A DNA stretch of 64,000 nt from Tetramitus jugosus (GCA_937625935.1 OW569373.1:186001-250000), one strand, 5' to 3'. Numbered from the stretch's first letter, positions 1 to 10,152 are shown. The notes: generated by a model not told the origin, from the sequence alone. Program-made: numbers and translations.

Positions 1-171
1 AAGCAGGATAATGTCTTCAACGAATTGAAAAAAGATATGGATCGCAGCGAGAGCGAGATGCAAGAATCAAACGAGTCACAAACCTGGACTCAAACAGCAA
101 TGTCAACCTGTGAAGGTGTTGTGAATAGTATTGTCTCTTCTGTGACGGGTCAAAACAGTTCAGTATTGTAA
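1..171 (+). CDS. 3' end of an unrecognised gene (last 56 codons)
   Basis: An open frame enters at base 1 and stops with TAA at 169-171. The visible tail is acidic and polar (DRSESEMQESNESQTWTQ), followed by a Ser/Val-rich end (VVNSIVSSV). No domain can be recognised from this fragment. An AATAAA polyadenylation-type hexamer at 171-176 overlaps the stop codon, which fits a real gene end with a very short 3' UTR. The next gene is convergent and its stop is only 95 bp away. The product cannot be named. Confidence 0.6.
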   Translation, partial: KQDNVFNELKKDMDRSESEMQESNESQTWTQTAMSTCEGVVNSIVSSVTGQNSSVL

Positions 172-266
172 ATAAACACGTGACATTATTTGAAGTATGA
201 ACAAAACTTGGTGCACTAATCATGAACATAAGTCACAGACGTTTATTACTATCATGTTCACCACGA

Positions 267-2864
267 CTAATGATGCCCATTCGTATTCGTGTTGTTCGTA
301 TATGGTTGTTGTTGTGGTGATTGTTGTTGGTGCTGTGGATGATTATTGGACTGGATCCATATTGGATTATTGTGACTATTGTTTGCAGTTGCTCCTCTGG
401 GCGAGGGAGACAAAGGAGGTAACATTCCTGCATTCATTCTTGGTGAACCCATCATTCCCCCATTTGCACCACCACTACCACTACCAATGCCATTAACCAT
501 ATTTCCACCGTGAATACTGGATCCCATGTTTTCTGCACCCACCTGAGAAACTCTGCCTGGCGAATGAATATTGAGACTGTTGAAATTCAACTCTGCCACT
601 TCATCAAGCTTACTCAATGGCGGTAAAAGTGGCACACCATTGTTATGGACATTATGACTCCGTGGTGACTGCGCATAAACACTAGGATTGTGATTACCAT
701 TATTGCTACCATTATTATTACCATTGTTGTTATGATTATTCAAGTGATGATAATTGTTCACTTGAAGCATCGCTGCATGAGAGTTGCTGTTTTCAGTCAA
801 TGGTGAAGTATTGGGTGAACTGCCACACACCAGTCCTCCATTATTACCATTATTGTTGCTCGTATTCTCACGCGGTGTTCCCAATGAATTCCTAGGAGAG
901 GTCGTTGGCAGAGACCGTGGTGACATACTGGGCAAACTACGTGGCGAAATACTGGGTAGACTCCGCGGTGTGTTACTCGCCGAAGAACTACCAACAACAC
1001 TGTACATGGTGTTATCAATCTTGTAATTCTCAAGAGTGCACGACCTTCTTCTCAACTCCAACTCTCCTCCTCCTCCTCCTGTTGCAATACTAGGTGATGA
1101 ACAAGCAGAGGAAGGAGCAGAGGCAGAAGGTGTCGATGAAACTGAAGAAGGTGATTGATATGGATGATGCTGTTGAGATTGAAGGTGATGATGCAGACGT
1201 GGTGCCAATGACAATCGAGGAGAAATTTGTTGTTGTTGAGGCGTACCATGATTCAACACATGTTGTTCACTACCATTATTGTTGTTCGTGTTATGAGTAC
1301 CATTGCCAGGTGATGTAGGAGACGGTAGTGCATTACTCACATGACCAAAGTGACCAGAGCGTGGTCGAATCTTGTTTGTGTTAATGTGCATACTCATATT
1401 ATTGACAGTATTCACACCCGTGTTGTTGTTACTGTTACTGTTCATATTATTATTATTATTGTTGATACCTCTTGGAGAATTGACAGTGGTTTGTTGTTGT
1501 TGTTGTTGACTCGTCATGACATTGTTATGTTGAAAGCTTGATTCTTCAAAGGAGAATGATGATGGTGTCGGTGGTGTCGTAGGTGTTGTTGGAATAATGC
1601 CATGATTATTATTATTCGTATTGTTGCTATTGTTGTTGTTGTTGTTGTTGTTGTGAAGAGATTGATATTGATGACGACTGTGAGAAGAAGGATGGTGGTG
1701 ATGGTGATGATGATGATGATAGCTATGGTGATGTGAACGAATATGATGCTGCTGAGAATGGTGGTTACTACTGTGAGGAGTTGATGATGAATGAGGATGC
1801 AACTGATGAAGGTTATGATGTTGATGTTGTTGTGATGGTTGTTGCAGACCTTGATGTTGCTTCTGTTGCTGTTGTTGCTGTATTTGAGCTGCTTGACTCT
1901 CATTCAAAAAATTACTCCAGTACTTTTTGGTCAGGATTCGCTTTTTGCGAACAGTGCTGACACATCTGTCATGTAATCCCATTTTGGCACATCGATCACA
2001 GGGTCTTCCACCAGAGCAGGCCTTGTGTGCTTTGCGACACTCTGTACAGGCAAAGTTTACTCGTTTGCTATTGGGATGACTTGGACCTCCTTCATAACCG
2101 ACGCTACTACTGCTATCATAGGAGACATCAAGAGAGGAGAGTTGTGATTGTTGACTACTTGAGTTTGATTGGTTAAAGTGTTGTTGTTGGAAGTGGGAGG
2201 ACGATGACGATGCAGACGTTGGAGAGTACACTGAGCTATAGCTATTTTCACTCTTGACTTCATCATTCATCAACGAAGCTGGTTGATGAGAGTCAAAATG
2301 ACCATTATTGTTGCTGCTATTGTTAGTATTGTAATGGGAAAAGCTTTCACTACTGTGATTGTTGCCGCCATTATTATTGCTGTGGACGTTGAAATCAAAA
2401 TTCGTAAAAGTATTGCCGGAGCTTCGGTTACTGTTGTAGGGGGAAGAAGTGCTTATTACTGGATGAGACATGACGTGTCTCTTCTTTTGAATTCCAGAGC
2501 ATAGTAAGGGCTTGTGTGGTAACATGATTGTGCTGTTGCTCGTTGTATATTCGACAGTGCTCCCGCCATTATTGTTACCTGGACCGGACAATAAATGATC
2601 CAACACACTAACGCCATTGCCGTTGGTGTTGTTGCTGAGGTTTCGAGGGGAGTTGAATGGAGAATTGCCGACCGACGGCGGTTGTTGTTGGTTGAAGTCG
2701 TAGTGCGTGCTGCCGTTGGTATTGTTATTGGAAGAGTGGTTGTTCAGGTGGGTGTTGCGATGGTGGATGTCAAGATTTGTGTTATCATTATTATTGTGGC
2801 GAGATTGGAACTGTTGTGCGACTGGTGATGAATCATGATGAGAAATATATGTTAGGCTCGTCAT
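267..2864 (-). CDS. Zn(II)2Cys6 binuclear-cluster protein, probable transcription factor
   Basis: This 865-residue intron-free frame starts at an ATG (2862-2864). At about residues 270-300 it has a six-cysteine cluster, CTECRKAHKACSGGRPCDRC followed by eight residues to a last Cys, then a basic stretch (VRKKRILTKK). That is the spacing of the fungal-type Zn2Cys6 DNA-binding domain, which binds two zinc ions and CGG-type half sites. The rest is low complexity: long Asn, Gln, His and Ser runs on both sides of the cluster, and a repeated SPRSLP element near residues 620-650. No fungal middle-homology or ligand-binding region is visible. A nuclear DNA-binding role is inferred from the cluster alone; targets are unknown. 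The gene is convergent with the fragment upstream and divergent from the coiled-coil gene at 3480. Confidence 0.8.
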   Translation of the reverse strand: MTSLTYISHHDSSPVAQQFQSRHNNNDNTNLDIHHRNTHLNNHSSNNNTNGSTHYDFNQQQPPSVGNSPFNSPRNLSNNTNGNGVSVLDHLLSGPGNNNGGSTVEYTTSNSTIMLPHKPLLCSGIQKKRHVMSHPVISTSSPYNSNRSSGNTFTNFDFNVHSNNNGGNNHSSESFSHYNTNNSSNNNGHFDSHQPASLMNDEVKSENSYSSVYSPTSASSSSSHFQQQHFNQSNSSSQQSQLSSLDVSYDSSSSVGYEGGPSHPNSKRVNFACTECRKAHKACSGGRPCDRCAKMGLHDRCVSTVRKKRILTKKYWSNFLNESQAAQIQQQQQQKQHQGLQQPSQQHQHHNLHQLHPHSSSTPHSSNHHSQQHHIRSHHHSYHHHHHHHHHPSSHSRHQYQSLHNNNNNNNNSNNTNNNNHGIIPTTPTTPPTPSSFSFEESSFQHNNVMTSQQQQQQTTVNSPRGINNNNNNMNSNSNNNTGVNTVNNMSMHINTNKIRPRSGHFGHVSNALPSPTSPGNGTHNTNNNNGSEQHVLNHGTPQQQQISPRLSLAPRLHHHLQSQQHHPYQSPSSVSSTPSASAPSSACSSPSIATGGGGGELELRRRSCTLENYKIDNTMYSVVGSSSASNTPRSLPSISPRSLPSMSPRSLPTTSPRNSLGTPRENTSNNNGNNGGLVCGSSPNTSPLTENSNSHAAMLQVNNYHHLNNHNNNGNNNGSNNGNHNPSVYAQSPRSHNVHNNGVPLLPPLSKLDEVAELNFNSLNIHSPGRVSQVGAENMGSSIHGGNMVNGIGSGSGGANGGMMGSPRMNAGMLPPLSPSPRGATANNSHNNPIWIQSNNHPQHQQQSPQQQPYTNNTNTNGHH

Positions 2865-3479
2865 GACTGGTATTAGTTGATGTGGTAGCTGTGTGTCTGT
2901 TTGTTGGGGAGGAGTTGGGTTGTTTGGAGCGTGTCCAGGATGTGTGAATCACGAGCTGTGCCGATTATTGTTTTGGGAAGAGAAAAGTGGATGTGGAGAG
3001 ACGTGACAAATGGATTCGATCTTATTGTTTGGTCAAGTATGGGGTCTTTGGGCTTTTTTAATGTGGAATGATGATGACGGACATGTCATATCCGATTCAG
3101 CTGGTTAGTATCTGGTGTGTGATGAAAACTGGGTCCAAAATTCTCCAAATCGGATGATATCATACCGTTCTAGATTCGTTGTTTCTGTCTCATTGACAGC
3201 TCTCTTCAGAGGACCAAGTCAGTGATAGGAGGAAGTGGATTCTTATTCATTTATTGGAATTAATTATCAATCATCAAAGCATAGTTCGCTTTGAATGCAT
3301 GGTGATAAGTCACTAGGGAAGGTTCCGTGATTCGAAGTGCTTGCGGAGCTCCTCGTCTTCCATCAATGGAAATTGGCTTGTGGGAGGCGGCGACAGGTCA
3401 CGCCGCGACTTGTCAGAAAAAATCTCCGACACACTGGATCTTTACAGTAAGAGGAAGCATAAAAAACACAACAAGGACA
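2865..3479. other. Intergenic region between divergent genes, presumed bidirectional promoter
   Basis: About 600 bp separate the starts of the Zn2Cys6 gene and the coiled-coil gene. I see no RNA gene or repeat. The coiled-coil frame stays open upstream through an ATG at 3366 to a GTG at 3327, but that part is GC-richer and less codon-like than the body. A pyrimidine-rich TTTACAG at about 3440-3446 could be the 3' splice site of a leader intron. Confidence 0.4.
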
Positions 3480-5684
3480 ATGGAAGATCAAGAGCACGGG
3501 ATCCACAGAGAAGCGAATGAGATTACTATGCTCGAAAAGCATCAAGTCAATCTGATACTGGAATCTCAAGATGGGGAAACAATTCGGGTTCTCTTAGCGA
3601 GTTCGGCTGAAGTGATTTCTAAACAAAAAGAGGAGAAACTAGTTGAACCAGAGGATGGAGATAAAGAAGAGAACACTTCTGGAGTTTCTATGAGTGAAGA
3701 AGAGGTACTCTGGAGAGAGAGTCTTGAAAAAGTGAAGAAAACTTCTGAAGTGGTTAGAGCGACCGTGCTCGATATCACTGCTGAGAGTTATGAGAGTGAG
3801 GGATCAAAAGAACAACTAATTCAAGTGATTTGTTGCGAGGTTGCTTTTAATCTATTGTATCATCAGATACCAATTCTTACTCAAAAGTCTCTCAAGGGTA
3901 TCATCCGACTGTCCAGAGATATCTATCACATTGGTGGTTCTCCTCCTGCAACACCCATTCATTCCCCTACATCTTTCATTTCTCTAGACCTTCAATATTT
4001 TAGTAGAAAGTTGATGACTATACTGAATCATTGTGATAAATACTCCTATCACTTAAGAATCGAAAAACCAGAAGAACAGGTTAATACCCTCAATGTTCTA
4101 ATCAATTCAATCTGCGAGGCAGGGTATGGCCAAAATAGAGAGAGGAAAGAACAAGTTTGTGCAATTATCAAAACAGTAACGGAAAGGGAGGGGTTTCCTC
4201 AGTATTATGTACTCTACTATGATGGTAAAAACAACCTATGTATTGTTACGACACAAGAGAGGGAGAAGAGTCTGGGAATGTTGAATGCTCGAGCAATTTT
4301 CTTCCCTTCCATCACCTCTCTCGAAAACTTTCTTACTTTTGATGATCAGGCCTCTATTGTTAAGATGGCGTTCGTCAACAGGAAGAGAGATATTCTGAGA
4401 CCAGATAGATTGAATCATTCTCTAAAACTAGATTCAGGGGATTCAGAACCTCTTCTGGATGATTCAACAGGCACAATAAGGAAGGAGTTTTTTGAGGAGT
4501 TAAGTATCCTTAATCTTACTGTCCAGAAGGATATTCATACACTCCACAATCAGACTGTGATCGTGTCTAATCGAATCGAAGAGGTCAAACGAGACACAGA
4601 GAAAGAACTCAACAATTTGGCTCATAGAATTGATTCCAGTCATGAATTGACACTGGAATGCAAGAACGAGAGGGAGAGATTCTCAGAGCACACCGAAAGA
4701 TACATGAGATTATTAGAAGAGAGAGTCGGTACATTAGAAGCTAAAATCCTACAAAGAGATGAACAAATTGAAATGCTTGCGACCGAACTCAAGTCGTATG
4801 AGAAACGTGATGCAGAACTAAGAGTCAAGTACGAAGAGAAGGAGGAATCATTGATCGAAAAGTTCTCTCTTATGGCAGAGAAGATGACTATGAAGTTGGA
4901 AGAAGAAAACAAGAAGATGATGGAGTCGTACGAAAACAAGGAGAAAGAATACAGTGATAAGTTTTTAGAGTTACTAGTCAAGCAAAAATTCATTGAAATC
5001 AGAGATACAACCAATATGGAGCGTCGAGATCACTTGATTCATTTTTCGAATAAGTATTCGTTGGATAAGTTGTTTGAAGCACCTTTGAGTACCATTGAGA
5101 ATATCAAGAAGGAAGTCCATAGTAGAATCGAGGAGAAGCGACAATCTCTTGATTCAGTACTGTCTGCAGGAAATCCTTCTATCTATGATTCTCTGAAGAG
5201 TAATAAGTGTATCGTGGATCCAGCAGATGATCTAGGCTTGTATCAAAGTTCATCGTTACTTGTTGTAGACGATCCACTTACTCCTAGATTGAAGACTTCT
5301 GGGGTCCAACGCTCAACTCCATTTTCTACAGATTACCACAAACAATATCTCTCTGAATTAAGATCACCAGGAATGGGAAACAAAGTAACGGCATTTAGTC
5401 CTAGTCAAACCACTAGTAGTAGTGAAGAATATCGAGTATTGTCAATCCCTCCAAGTCCGCTAAGAAAATACGCTCATCAATATTGTAGCAAGTTGTACAA
5501 TGATAACTTTACTCCAACAAAGTCTTCATTCTGGACAAATTCTGATGCCGAACAACAGCACGAGTCTCCTTCCATTTCTAGGCTCGCACTCGGAAGTCCC
5601 AGATCTCCATTCTCGCAAGAAAATACTAGAGATTCTGGAAGTGATCTCTATTCGCCAGCAAAGCGATCACCTCCTTTCGTCTAA
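3480..5684 (+). CDS. Coiled-coil protein with Ser/Pro-rich tail, function unknown
   Basis: The call is 734 residues from the ATG at 3480, chosen because an A/C-rich leader typical of this genome precedes it; an in-frame ATG at 3366 would add 38 residues. Three regions are visible. The N-terminal half has a globular-looking part of about 250 residues (around ICCEVAFNLLYHQ and GFPQYYVLYYDGKNNLCIV) that I do not recognise. A long charged coiled coil follows from about residue 370 to 550, rich in Glu, Lys and Arg. The last 150 residues are Ser/Pro-rich with many SP/TP sites (PPSPLRK, LGSPRSPF), suggesting proline-directed phosphorylation. There is no signal peptide or membrane segment. A cytoskeletal or scaffold role would be a guess. 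It is convergent with TFB1M, 70 bp away. Confidence 0.7.
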   Translation: MEDQEHGIHREANEITMLEKHQVNLILESQDGETIRVLLASSAEVISKQKEEKLVEPEDGDKEENTSGVSMSEEEVLWRESLEKVKKTSEVVRATVLDITAESYESEGSKEQLIQVICCEVAFNLLYHQIPILTQKSLKGIIRLSRDIYHIGGSPPATPIHSPTSFISLDLQYFSRKLMTILNHCDKYSYHLRIEKPEEQVNTLNVLINSICEAGYGQNRERKEQVCAIIKTVTEREGFPQYYVLYYDGKNNLCIVTTQEREKSLGMLNARAIFFPSITSLENFLTFDDQASIVKMAFVNRKRDILRPDRLNHSLKLDSGDSEPLLDDSTGTIRKEFFEELSILNLTVQKDIHTLHNQTVIVSNRIEEVKRDTEKELNNLAHRIDSSHELTLECKNERERFSEHTERYMRLLEERVGTLEAKILQRDEQIEMLATELKSYEKRDAELRVKYEEKEESLIEKFSLMAEKMTMKLEEENKKMMESYENKEKEYSDKFLELLVKQKFIEIRDTTNMERRDHLIHFSNKYSLDKLFEAPLSTIENIKKEVHSRIEEKRQSLDSVLSAGNPSIYDSLKSNKCIVDPADDLGLYQSSSLLVVDDPLTPRLKTSGVQRSTPFSTDYHKQYLSELRSPGMGNKVTAFSPSQTTSSSEEYRVLSIPPSPLRKYAHQYCSKLYNDNFTPTKSSFWTNSDAEQQHESPSISRLALGSPRSPFSQENTRDSGSDLYSPAKRSPPFV

Positions 5685-5754
5685 ACGTACAAAATGAAGG
5701 AAAGAGGGTATAAATTGATACAACAGTCTGTTGATGTATTAAAAAGTTGTACAA

Positions 5755-6804
5755 TCATATTATCATATTTTTCCTGCGTAGGTCATAAAATTGTTTCGCC
5801 AAGTGACACACCACATCGACAGATAAGTGTTCGGGACGTTGGTCCAATATAGATTGATTGTTCTCTTCTTCTTGTTTCTGAATAATATCCTTCTTTGTAC
5901 ACGTTGAAATCAGTTGCTTGCACTCTGGATCTGTTAATTGCGTTCTCAAATTCACATAAACCTGTTTTCGCCTAGAGTTGAACAACAAGTGACAAAATTG
6001 TTCCAAATCCTTCATTGGCAATTCAGGTTCCAGTGGTTCTTCTCTCGGTTCCAACCTCACAACACTCGCATCGACCTTTGGTGGTGGAACAAATGATTTT
6101 CCCTTGACAACAAACGACTCTGTCACGCGACACAAGTTTTGAGAGATGACACTGAGTCTTCCATACGGTTTTGTACTATGCTTTGCACAAATTCGTTGAC
6201 CCACTTCTTTTTGAAACATGAGAACCATAGGTACTCTACCATACTTGAATGCACCAGTCTTATCACTCAAATCTCTCAGCCATTTGATCAACAATGGAGT
6301 AGCAATACCAAATGGCAAATTACCCACAAGAACAACACGTGGATCCACATTGTCACTCAATGTGCCTCTCCACTCTTCTTCAGAACGACAAACGTTGTCT
6401 ATGCCATAGTGCATCAAAAGCTCTTCTTCATCAACCTCTAGAATATCACCTTGCACGAGCTTGAATCGATCATTCGAAGCTTGTGAGAGCAGTTGAAGAG
6501 CAGGCAAGAAACGATCATCTTTTTCAACAGCAATCACGTTCTTTACGTGATCAGAGTTGAGTAAACTACGACTGAGAGGACCTGGGCCTGGACCTACTTC
6601 GATTACCGTAGTGGAAGCTTCTTGAACGGTTGGCGCAAAAATTTTGGGCGTTTTGCTTTTTGTTGGCGCGAAACAATTTTTCACAATTTTGTCAGTGATG
6701 TGCAGGTTGAGCAAAAAGTTTTGAGAGAGTTGTTTGGAGGCTTGCAAGTTGTACAATTGCAAAATGTCCTTGATAGTAGGCAGTGAAGGCAATCGATTCG
6801 TCAT
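5755..6804 (-). CDS. TFB1M: Mitochondrial rRNA dimethyladenosine transferase (TFB1M/KsgA family)
   Basis: This 349-residue SAM-dependent methyltransferase belongs to the KsgA/Dim1 family, which dimethylates two adjacent adenines in the terminal hairpin of small-subunit rRNA. Seen motifs: QLSQNFLLN near the start, SAM motif I EVGPGPGPLS, VVLVGNLPFGIATP (motif IV in the NLPF form typical of the mitochondrial enzyme; KsgA and Dim1 usually have NLPY), FQKEVGQRI, and FVPPPKVDASVV. The N-terminal LPSLPTIKDILQLYNLQASK closely resembles animal TFB1M, so the mitochondrial paralogue is preferred over nuclear Dim1. No cleavable presequence is obvious. The start is the ATG at 6802-6804. It is divergent from NOA1 with 160 bp between start codons. 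Confidence 0.93.
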   Translation of the reverse strand: MTNRLPSLPTIKDILQLYNLQASKQLSQNFLLNLHITDKIVKNCFAPTKSKTPKIFAPTVQEASTTVIEVGPGPGPLSRSLLNSDHVKNVIAVEKDDRFLPALQLLSQASNDRFKLVQGDILEVDEEELLMHYGIDNVCRSEEEWRGTLSDNVDPRVVLVGNLPFGIATPLLIKWLRDLSDKTGAFKYGRVPMVLMFQKEVGQRICAKHSTKPYGRLSVISQNLCRVTESFVVKGKSFVPPPKVDASVVRLEPREEPLEPELPMKDLEQFCHLLFNSRRKQVYVNLRTQLTDPECKQLISTCTKKDIIQKQEEENNQSILDQRPEHLSVDVVCHLAKQFYDLRRKNMII

Positions 6805-6964
6805 GTTAATCTCGCTTTTCGTTTTCCAATTTCACTTGTTGTTGTTTTTGTTCACACCAGAGAGAAATGTCGGCAAAACCTGCACCAAAATTTGACCTTC
6901 CTCAATTTCGTTGAACAAAAAAAGTGAAAAAACAAAACAACATCAAAAATCAATCATTTTCATC

Positions 6965-9484
6965 ATGCATCGATTTCTGAGTAGGAGACCTTCTGCGATT
7001 GCCTCTCATGCAACCACTACGACCACAACAATCACACATTCAAACTATTGTATCCCATCATCTCTCATTGACACTACTTGTGCATCCTATGCGAGTGACA
7101 ATCGTAGAGACAAGTACTCATCATCACGTTCATCACCACACTCATCACCACACTCATCACCACGTACCTCTTCATCCTATGGTGATGATGATAAAAAATT
7201 CAAGAATAAGCGCACATCAAATAGCAGTCGATCCGAATTTATCAAAACTTTCAAAGACAAGAGAGACAAGAGAGATAAAATCATGTTTCGAAAAGAGTTG
7301 AAAACAGTGTATTTGGACAAGTCATTGCCACAGAGAGGAACAAAAAAATTGGATCCAACTCAATTTTCTAAACCAATTGTCTTACCAGAGATGAGACCGA
7401 TTAAAGCACCGGATGTGGCTGATATTTTAGCTGGTCATGCCAATTGTCCAGGCTGTGGAATAGCCATGCAAACACAGGATGAATCAAAGCCAGGTTACAT
7501 TAATCCATCTGCTCTCACAAAGCACATTGAAGATGAAGAGACTTTTGATCGTGTGCGGAATTCGTTGGTGCAGAGCAAGTTGGAACAATTGAATAGCAAG
7601 AATCAAAACAAGGATGGTAGTGGCGGTGAGGAGGCAAACGGGGTGATAGCGGCAGGTGAAAAGAACAAGTTGCGAAAAAAGGAAGCTGCTGCTGCTGCTG
7701 ATTCGAATGAACAATTGGTGAATCAATTCTTGGATCAGTTGTTGGGCAGAGAGCCAAACACTGTTGATCACAATGAATTGCAGACGTATGAGCGGATGAG
7801 AAATCAGAAGCCCATCACGTGCATTCGATGTCATCAATTGTCAAATTATGGCAAAGTATTGAGTCACTCGATTACGGCAGATGATTTTAGAAACCAATTA
7901 GCCAAGTTGAAGTCATTGGACGCTTTGATCGTCGTTATTGTGGACTTGTTTGATGTTGAATCGAGCTTTATTCCGGGATTAGGAGATTTGATTGGTAAGA
8001 ATCCCGTGTTAGTTGTTGGTACAAAGGTAGATTTGTTGCCTAGAGGCGCCGGTATGGATAGAGTGAGAGGTTGGTTGAAGAAGGAGTGTATCACAAAGAT
8101 GGGACTTCCAATGGATTCTGAGCCGAAGAAATGGGTCAGTCCAGCTTCATTAAAGAAGACTAGGAGCATCCTTCAGAGTGAAGAAGGAAGCAACAACCAC
8201 TATAAGAAGGCTAGAGACGAAGAGGAAGAGGATGATGGTCCTCAAGTTAGAGGTGTTGTTCTTGTCAGCTCCAAAACAGGAGAGAATATTGATGAGCTTG
8301 TTGCCCGTATCGAAAAGTGTCGAAAGGGCAGAGATGTGTACGTGGTTGGTTGTACAAATGTAGGAAAGAGTACATTGATTAATCGTCTGATGAATGATTT
8401 GATGCCTGTTGAGTATTATAACACGAAAGCAAAACCAGTTCGTGAGCAAAAGAGTGAAGAGATTGATCTCTCAAAAATAACAGATCCAAGTCAGATATTT
8501 AAACTCGAGGTGGAATCTATGCAGAAGAAGCAAGAACAAGAAGCAGATAAGGAATCTGAAACAGAACAGAAGAAAAAGGAGGAAATGCATGAACTTTTGC
8601 AGGTTTATGGAAAGAAGAATGCTCGAGTGCTTTTGACAACATCTCCAGTGCCTGGAACAACCTTAAGAAGCATGTCTTTTATTCTGGAAAACAAGAACAA
8701 ATCAAATCTTTCCAAGAAGGAGGCCATCTCTCACTTGTACGATACTCCTGGAGTCATCAATAAGAAATTGATTCTTAATCATTTGGATCAGAAGGATTGG
8801 GGCTATTTATTGCCAATGAAACGAATCGTTCCTCACCATTACCGATTGCGTCCTGGAAGGTCTCTCTTCCTAGGTGGATTGGTTCGAATTGATTATGAGT
8901 CAAACGAAGGCAATCCTCAGCCTGATTGGGACAGACTGTTCTTCAGTGTGTTTGCATCTCCTGATATAGCTGTTCATACGACAAACATTGAGAGAGCACC
9001 TGAGATTTATGAGAAGCATTTCGGTACGAGAATGTTGGCTCCACCATTTATTCGCTCTGAAACTGAAACACCAGAGAACAGCAAGAGGCAAAGAAATAGA
9101 GAGTTGAAGGAGAAGCAGAGGAGGAAGAAGGCTGCACAAAACCAAGCAGATGCTCAACCAGAAGCTGAGCCTGTTTCCGCTGAAGAAGTCACTCCACCGA
9201 CAATGGACGCACCACAAGAGCAAGAGCCACAGCAACCTCAACAACCGCAACCACATGCACTATACGGAATGACCAAGGTACAAACAATTACCTTAAGAGG
9301 TTCAACTAGAAGTCAAGCAATCACAGACATTGCCATTGGTGGTGTTGGATGGATAGCTGTCACTGGTGTCGGTAATGTCACCCTCACTATTCATTGCAAC
9401 AAGAAGGTGCACGTTGCAACACGACCTCCATTAATGCCATTCGAAACATTCAAAATCACCAAGGATCGATTCATTGACGGCTAA
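6965..9484 (+). CDS. NOA1: NOA1/YqeH-type circularly permuted GTPase, mitochondrial ribosome assembly
   Basis: The call is 839 residues from the first ATG (6965). The N-terminus is Arg/Ser/Thr-rich with few acidic residues (MHRFLSRRPSAIASH), as expected of a mitochondrial presequence. A treble-clef zinc site follows (CPGCG near 161, CIRC near 285). The GTPase motifs are in permuted order: G4 TKVDL near 352, then G5-like SSKTG, G1 GCTNVGKST near 462, and G3 DTPG near 592. This order and the zinc finger define the YqeH/NOA1/RIF1 family. Bacterial YqeH is needed for 30S assembly and animal NOA1 acts on the mitoribosomal small subunit. It is longer than human NOA1 because of a charged insert between G1 and G3 and a Gln/Pro-rich stretch near residues 730-760. 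Confidence 0.92.
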   Translation: MHRFLSRRPSAIASHATTTTTTITHSNYCIPSSLIDTTCASYASDNRRDKYSSSRSSPHSSPHSSPRTSSSYGDDDKKFKNKRTSNSSRSEFIKTFKDKRDKRDKIMFRKELKTVYLDKSLPQRGTKKLDPTQFSKPIVLPEMRPIKAPDVADILAGHANCPGCGIAMQTQDESKPGYINPSALTKHIEDEETFDRVRNSLVQSKLEQLNSKNQNKDGSGGEEANGVIAAGEKNKLRKKEAAAAADSNEQLVNQFLDQLLGREPNTVDHNELQTYERMRNQKPITCIRCHQLSNYGKVLSHSITADDFRNQLAKLKSLDALIVVIVDLFDVESSFIPGLGDLIGKNPVLVVGTKVDLLPRGAGMDRVRGWLKKECITKMGLPMDSEPKKWVSPASLKKTRSILQSEEGSNNHYKKARDEEEEDDGPQVRGVVLVSSKTGENIDELVARIEKCRKGRDVYVVGCTNVGKSTLINRLMNDLMPVEYYNTKAKPVREQKSEEIDLSKITDPSQIFKLEVESMQKKQEQEADKESETEQKKKEEMHELLQVYGKKNARVLLTTSPVPGTTLRSMSFILENKNKSNLSKKEAISHLYDTPGVINKKLILNHLDQKDWGYLLPMKRIVPHHYRLRPGRSLFLGGLVRIDYESNEGNPQPDWDRLFFSVFASPDIAVHTTNIERAPEIYEKHFGTRMLAPPFIRSETETPENSKRQRNRELKEKQRRKKAAQNQADAQPEAEPVSAEEVTPPTMDAPQEQEPQQPQQPQPHALYGMTKVQTITLRGSTRSQAITDIAIGGVGWIAVTGVGNVTLTIHCNKKVHVATRPPLMPFETFKITKDRFIDG

Positions 9485-9636
9485 TACAATAACCATTCAT
9501 TCGTTTTTGGTGTAAAAAATACTCCTTGCATGGATTATAATCCCCGCCCTTCAGGCTTCAAACAAAAACAAAAAATTCAAACAAACAATTCACACAGTGA
9601 AACAATCACAATACAATCACCACAACAAAAAAAAAG

Positions 9637-10152
9637 ATGGACCTTGGAGGAGACTACATTAACCCTAATCCAGAAATTTATGAAGTTTCTCACATTAGTC
9701 GCAGAGAAGACGAAGATGATGATCGCAACAACATGATGGACTCTGACTCGTATGCTGACGATGATGATGAGTGTGTCGATGCGTTCGACAACTTGGAAAT
9801 TTTTGACTTGATACGAAATATTTTGGATCCAGAGCATCCACACACACTCGAACAACTCAAAGTCGCTCAAAACGATCTCATTAGTGTCGATAATCATACG
9901 AGCCGTGTGCTGATTCGATTTACTCCGACTATTACGCATTGTTCCATGGCAACGTTGATTGGATTGTCGATACGTGTGAAATTGTTGAGATCGTTGCCAA
10001 AGAGATTCAAAGTCGATATTCAAGTCACACCAGGCACACATCAATCAGAAGATGCTGTCAATAGACAATTGAATGATAAGGAACGAGTGGCAGCAGCATT
10101 GGAGAACGCAAAGCTTTTGAGTGTGGTGAACAAGTGTATTGCAAATAGTTAG
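9637..10152 (+). CDS. CIA2: Cytosolic iron-sulfur assembly component CIA2 (FAM96/MIP18 family)
   Basis: This 171-residue protein has a short acidic, poorly conserved N-terminus and a DUF59/MIP18 domain from about residue 50. Family hallmarks are the [16 protein letters not shown] segment and the [15 protein letters not shown] segment, which carries the reactive cysteine conserved in CIA2 proteins. With CIA1 and MMS19, CIA2 forms the targeting complex that delivers Fe-S clusters to cytosolic and nuclear apoproteins such as DNA polymerases and helicases. The length matches the family (about 160). The start is the ATG at 9637 after an A-rich leader. The downstream gene is convergent and 100 bp away. 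I cannot separate CIA2A from CIA2B with confidence; the sequence looks closer to CIA2B. Confidence 0.93.
   Translation: MDLGGDYINPNPEIYEVSHISRREDEDDDRNNMMDSDSYADDDDECVDAFDNLEIFDLIRNILDPEHPHTLEQLKVAQNDLISVDNHTSRVLIRFTPTITHCSMATLIGLSIRVKLLRSLPKRFKVDIQVTPGTHQSEDAVNRQLNDKERVAAALENAKLLSVVNKCIANS

Noticed and set aside
1514-1903. Ile/Thr/His-rich minus-strand frames inside the Zn2Cys6 gene
   Set aside because: These are shifted-frame readings of CAA/CAT/AAT repeats in the real coding sequence.
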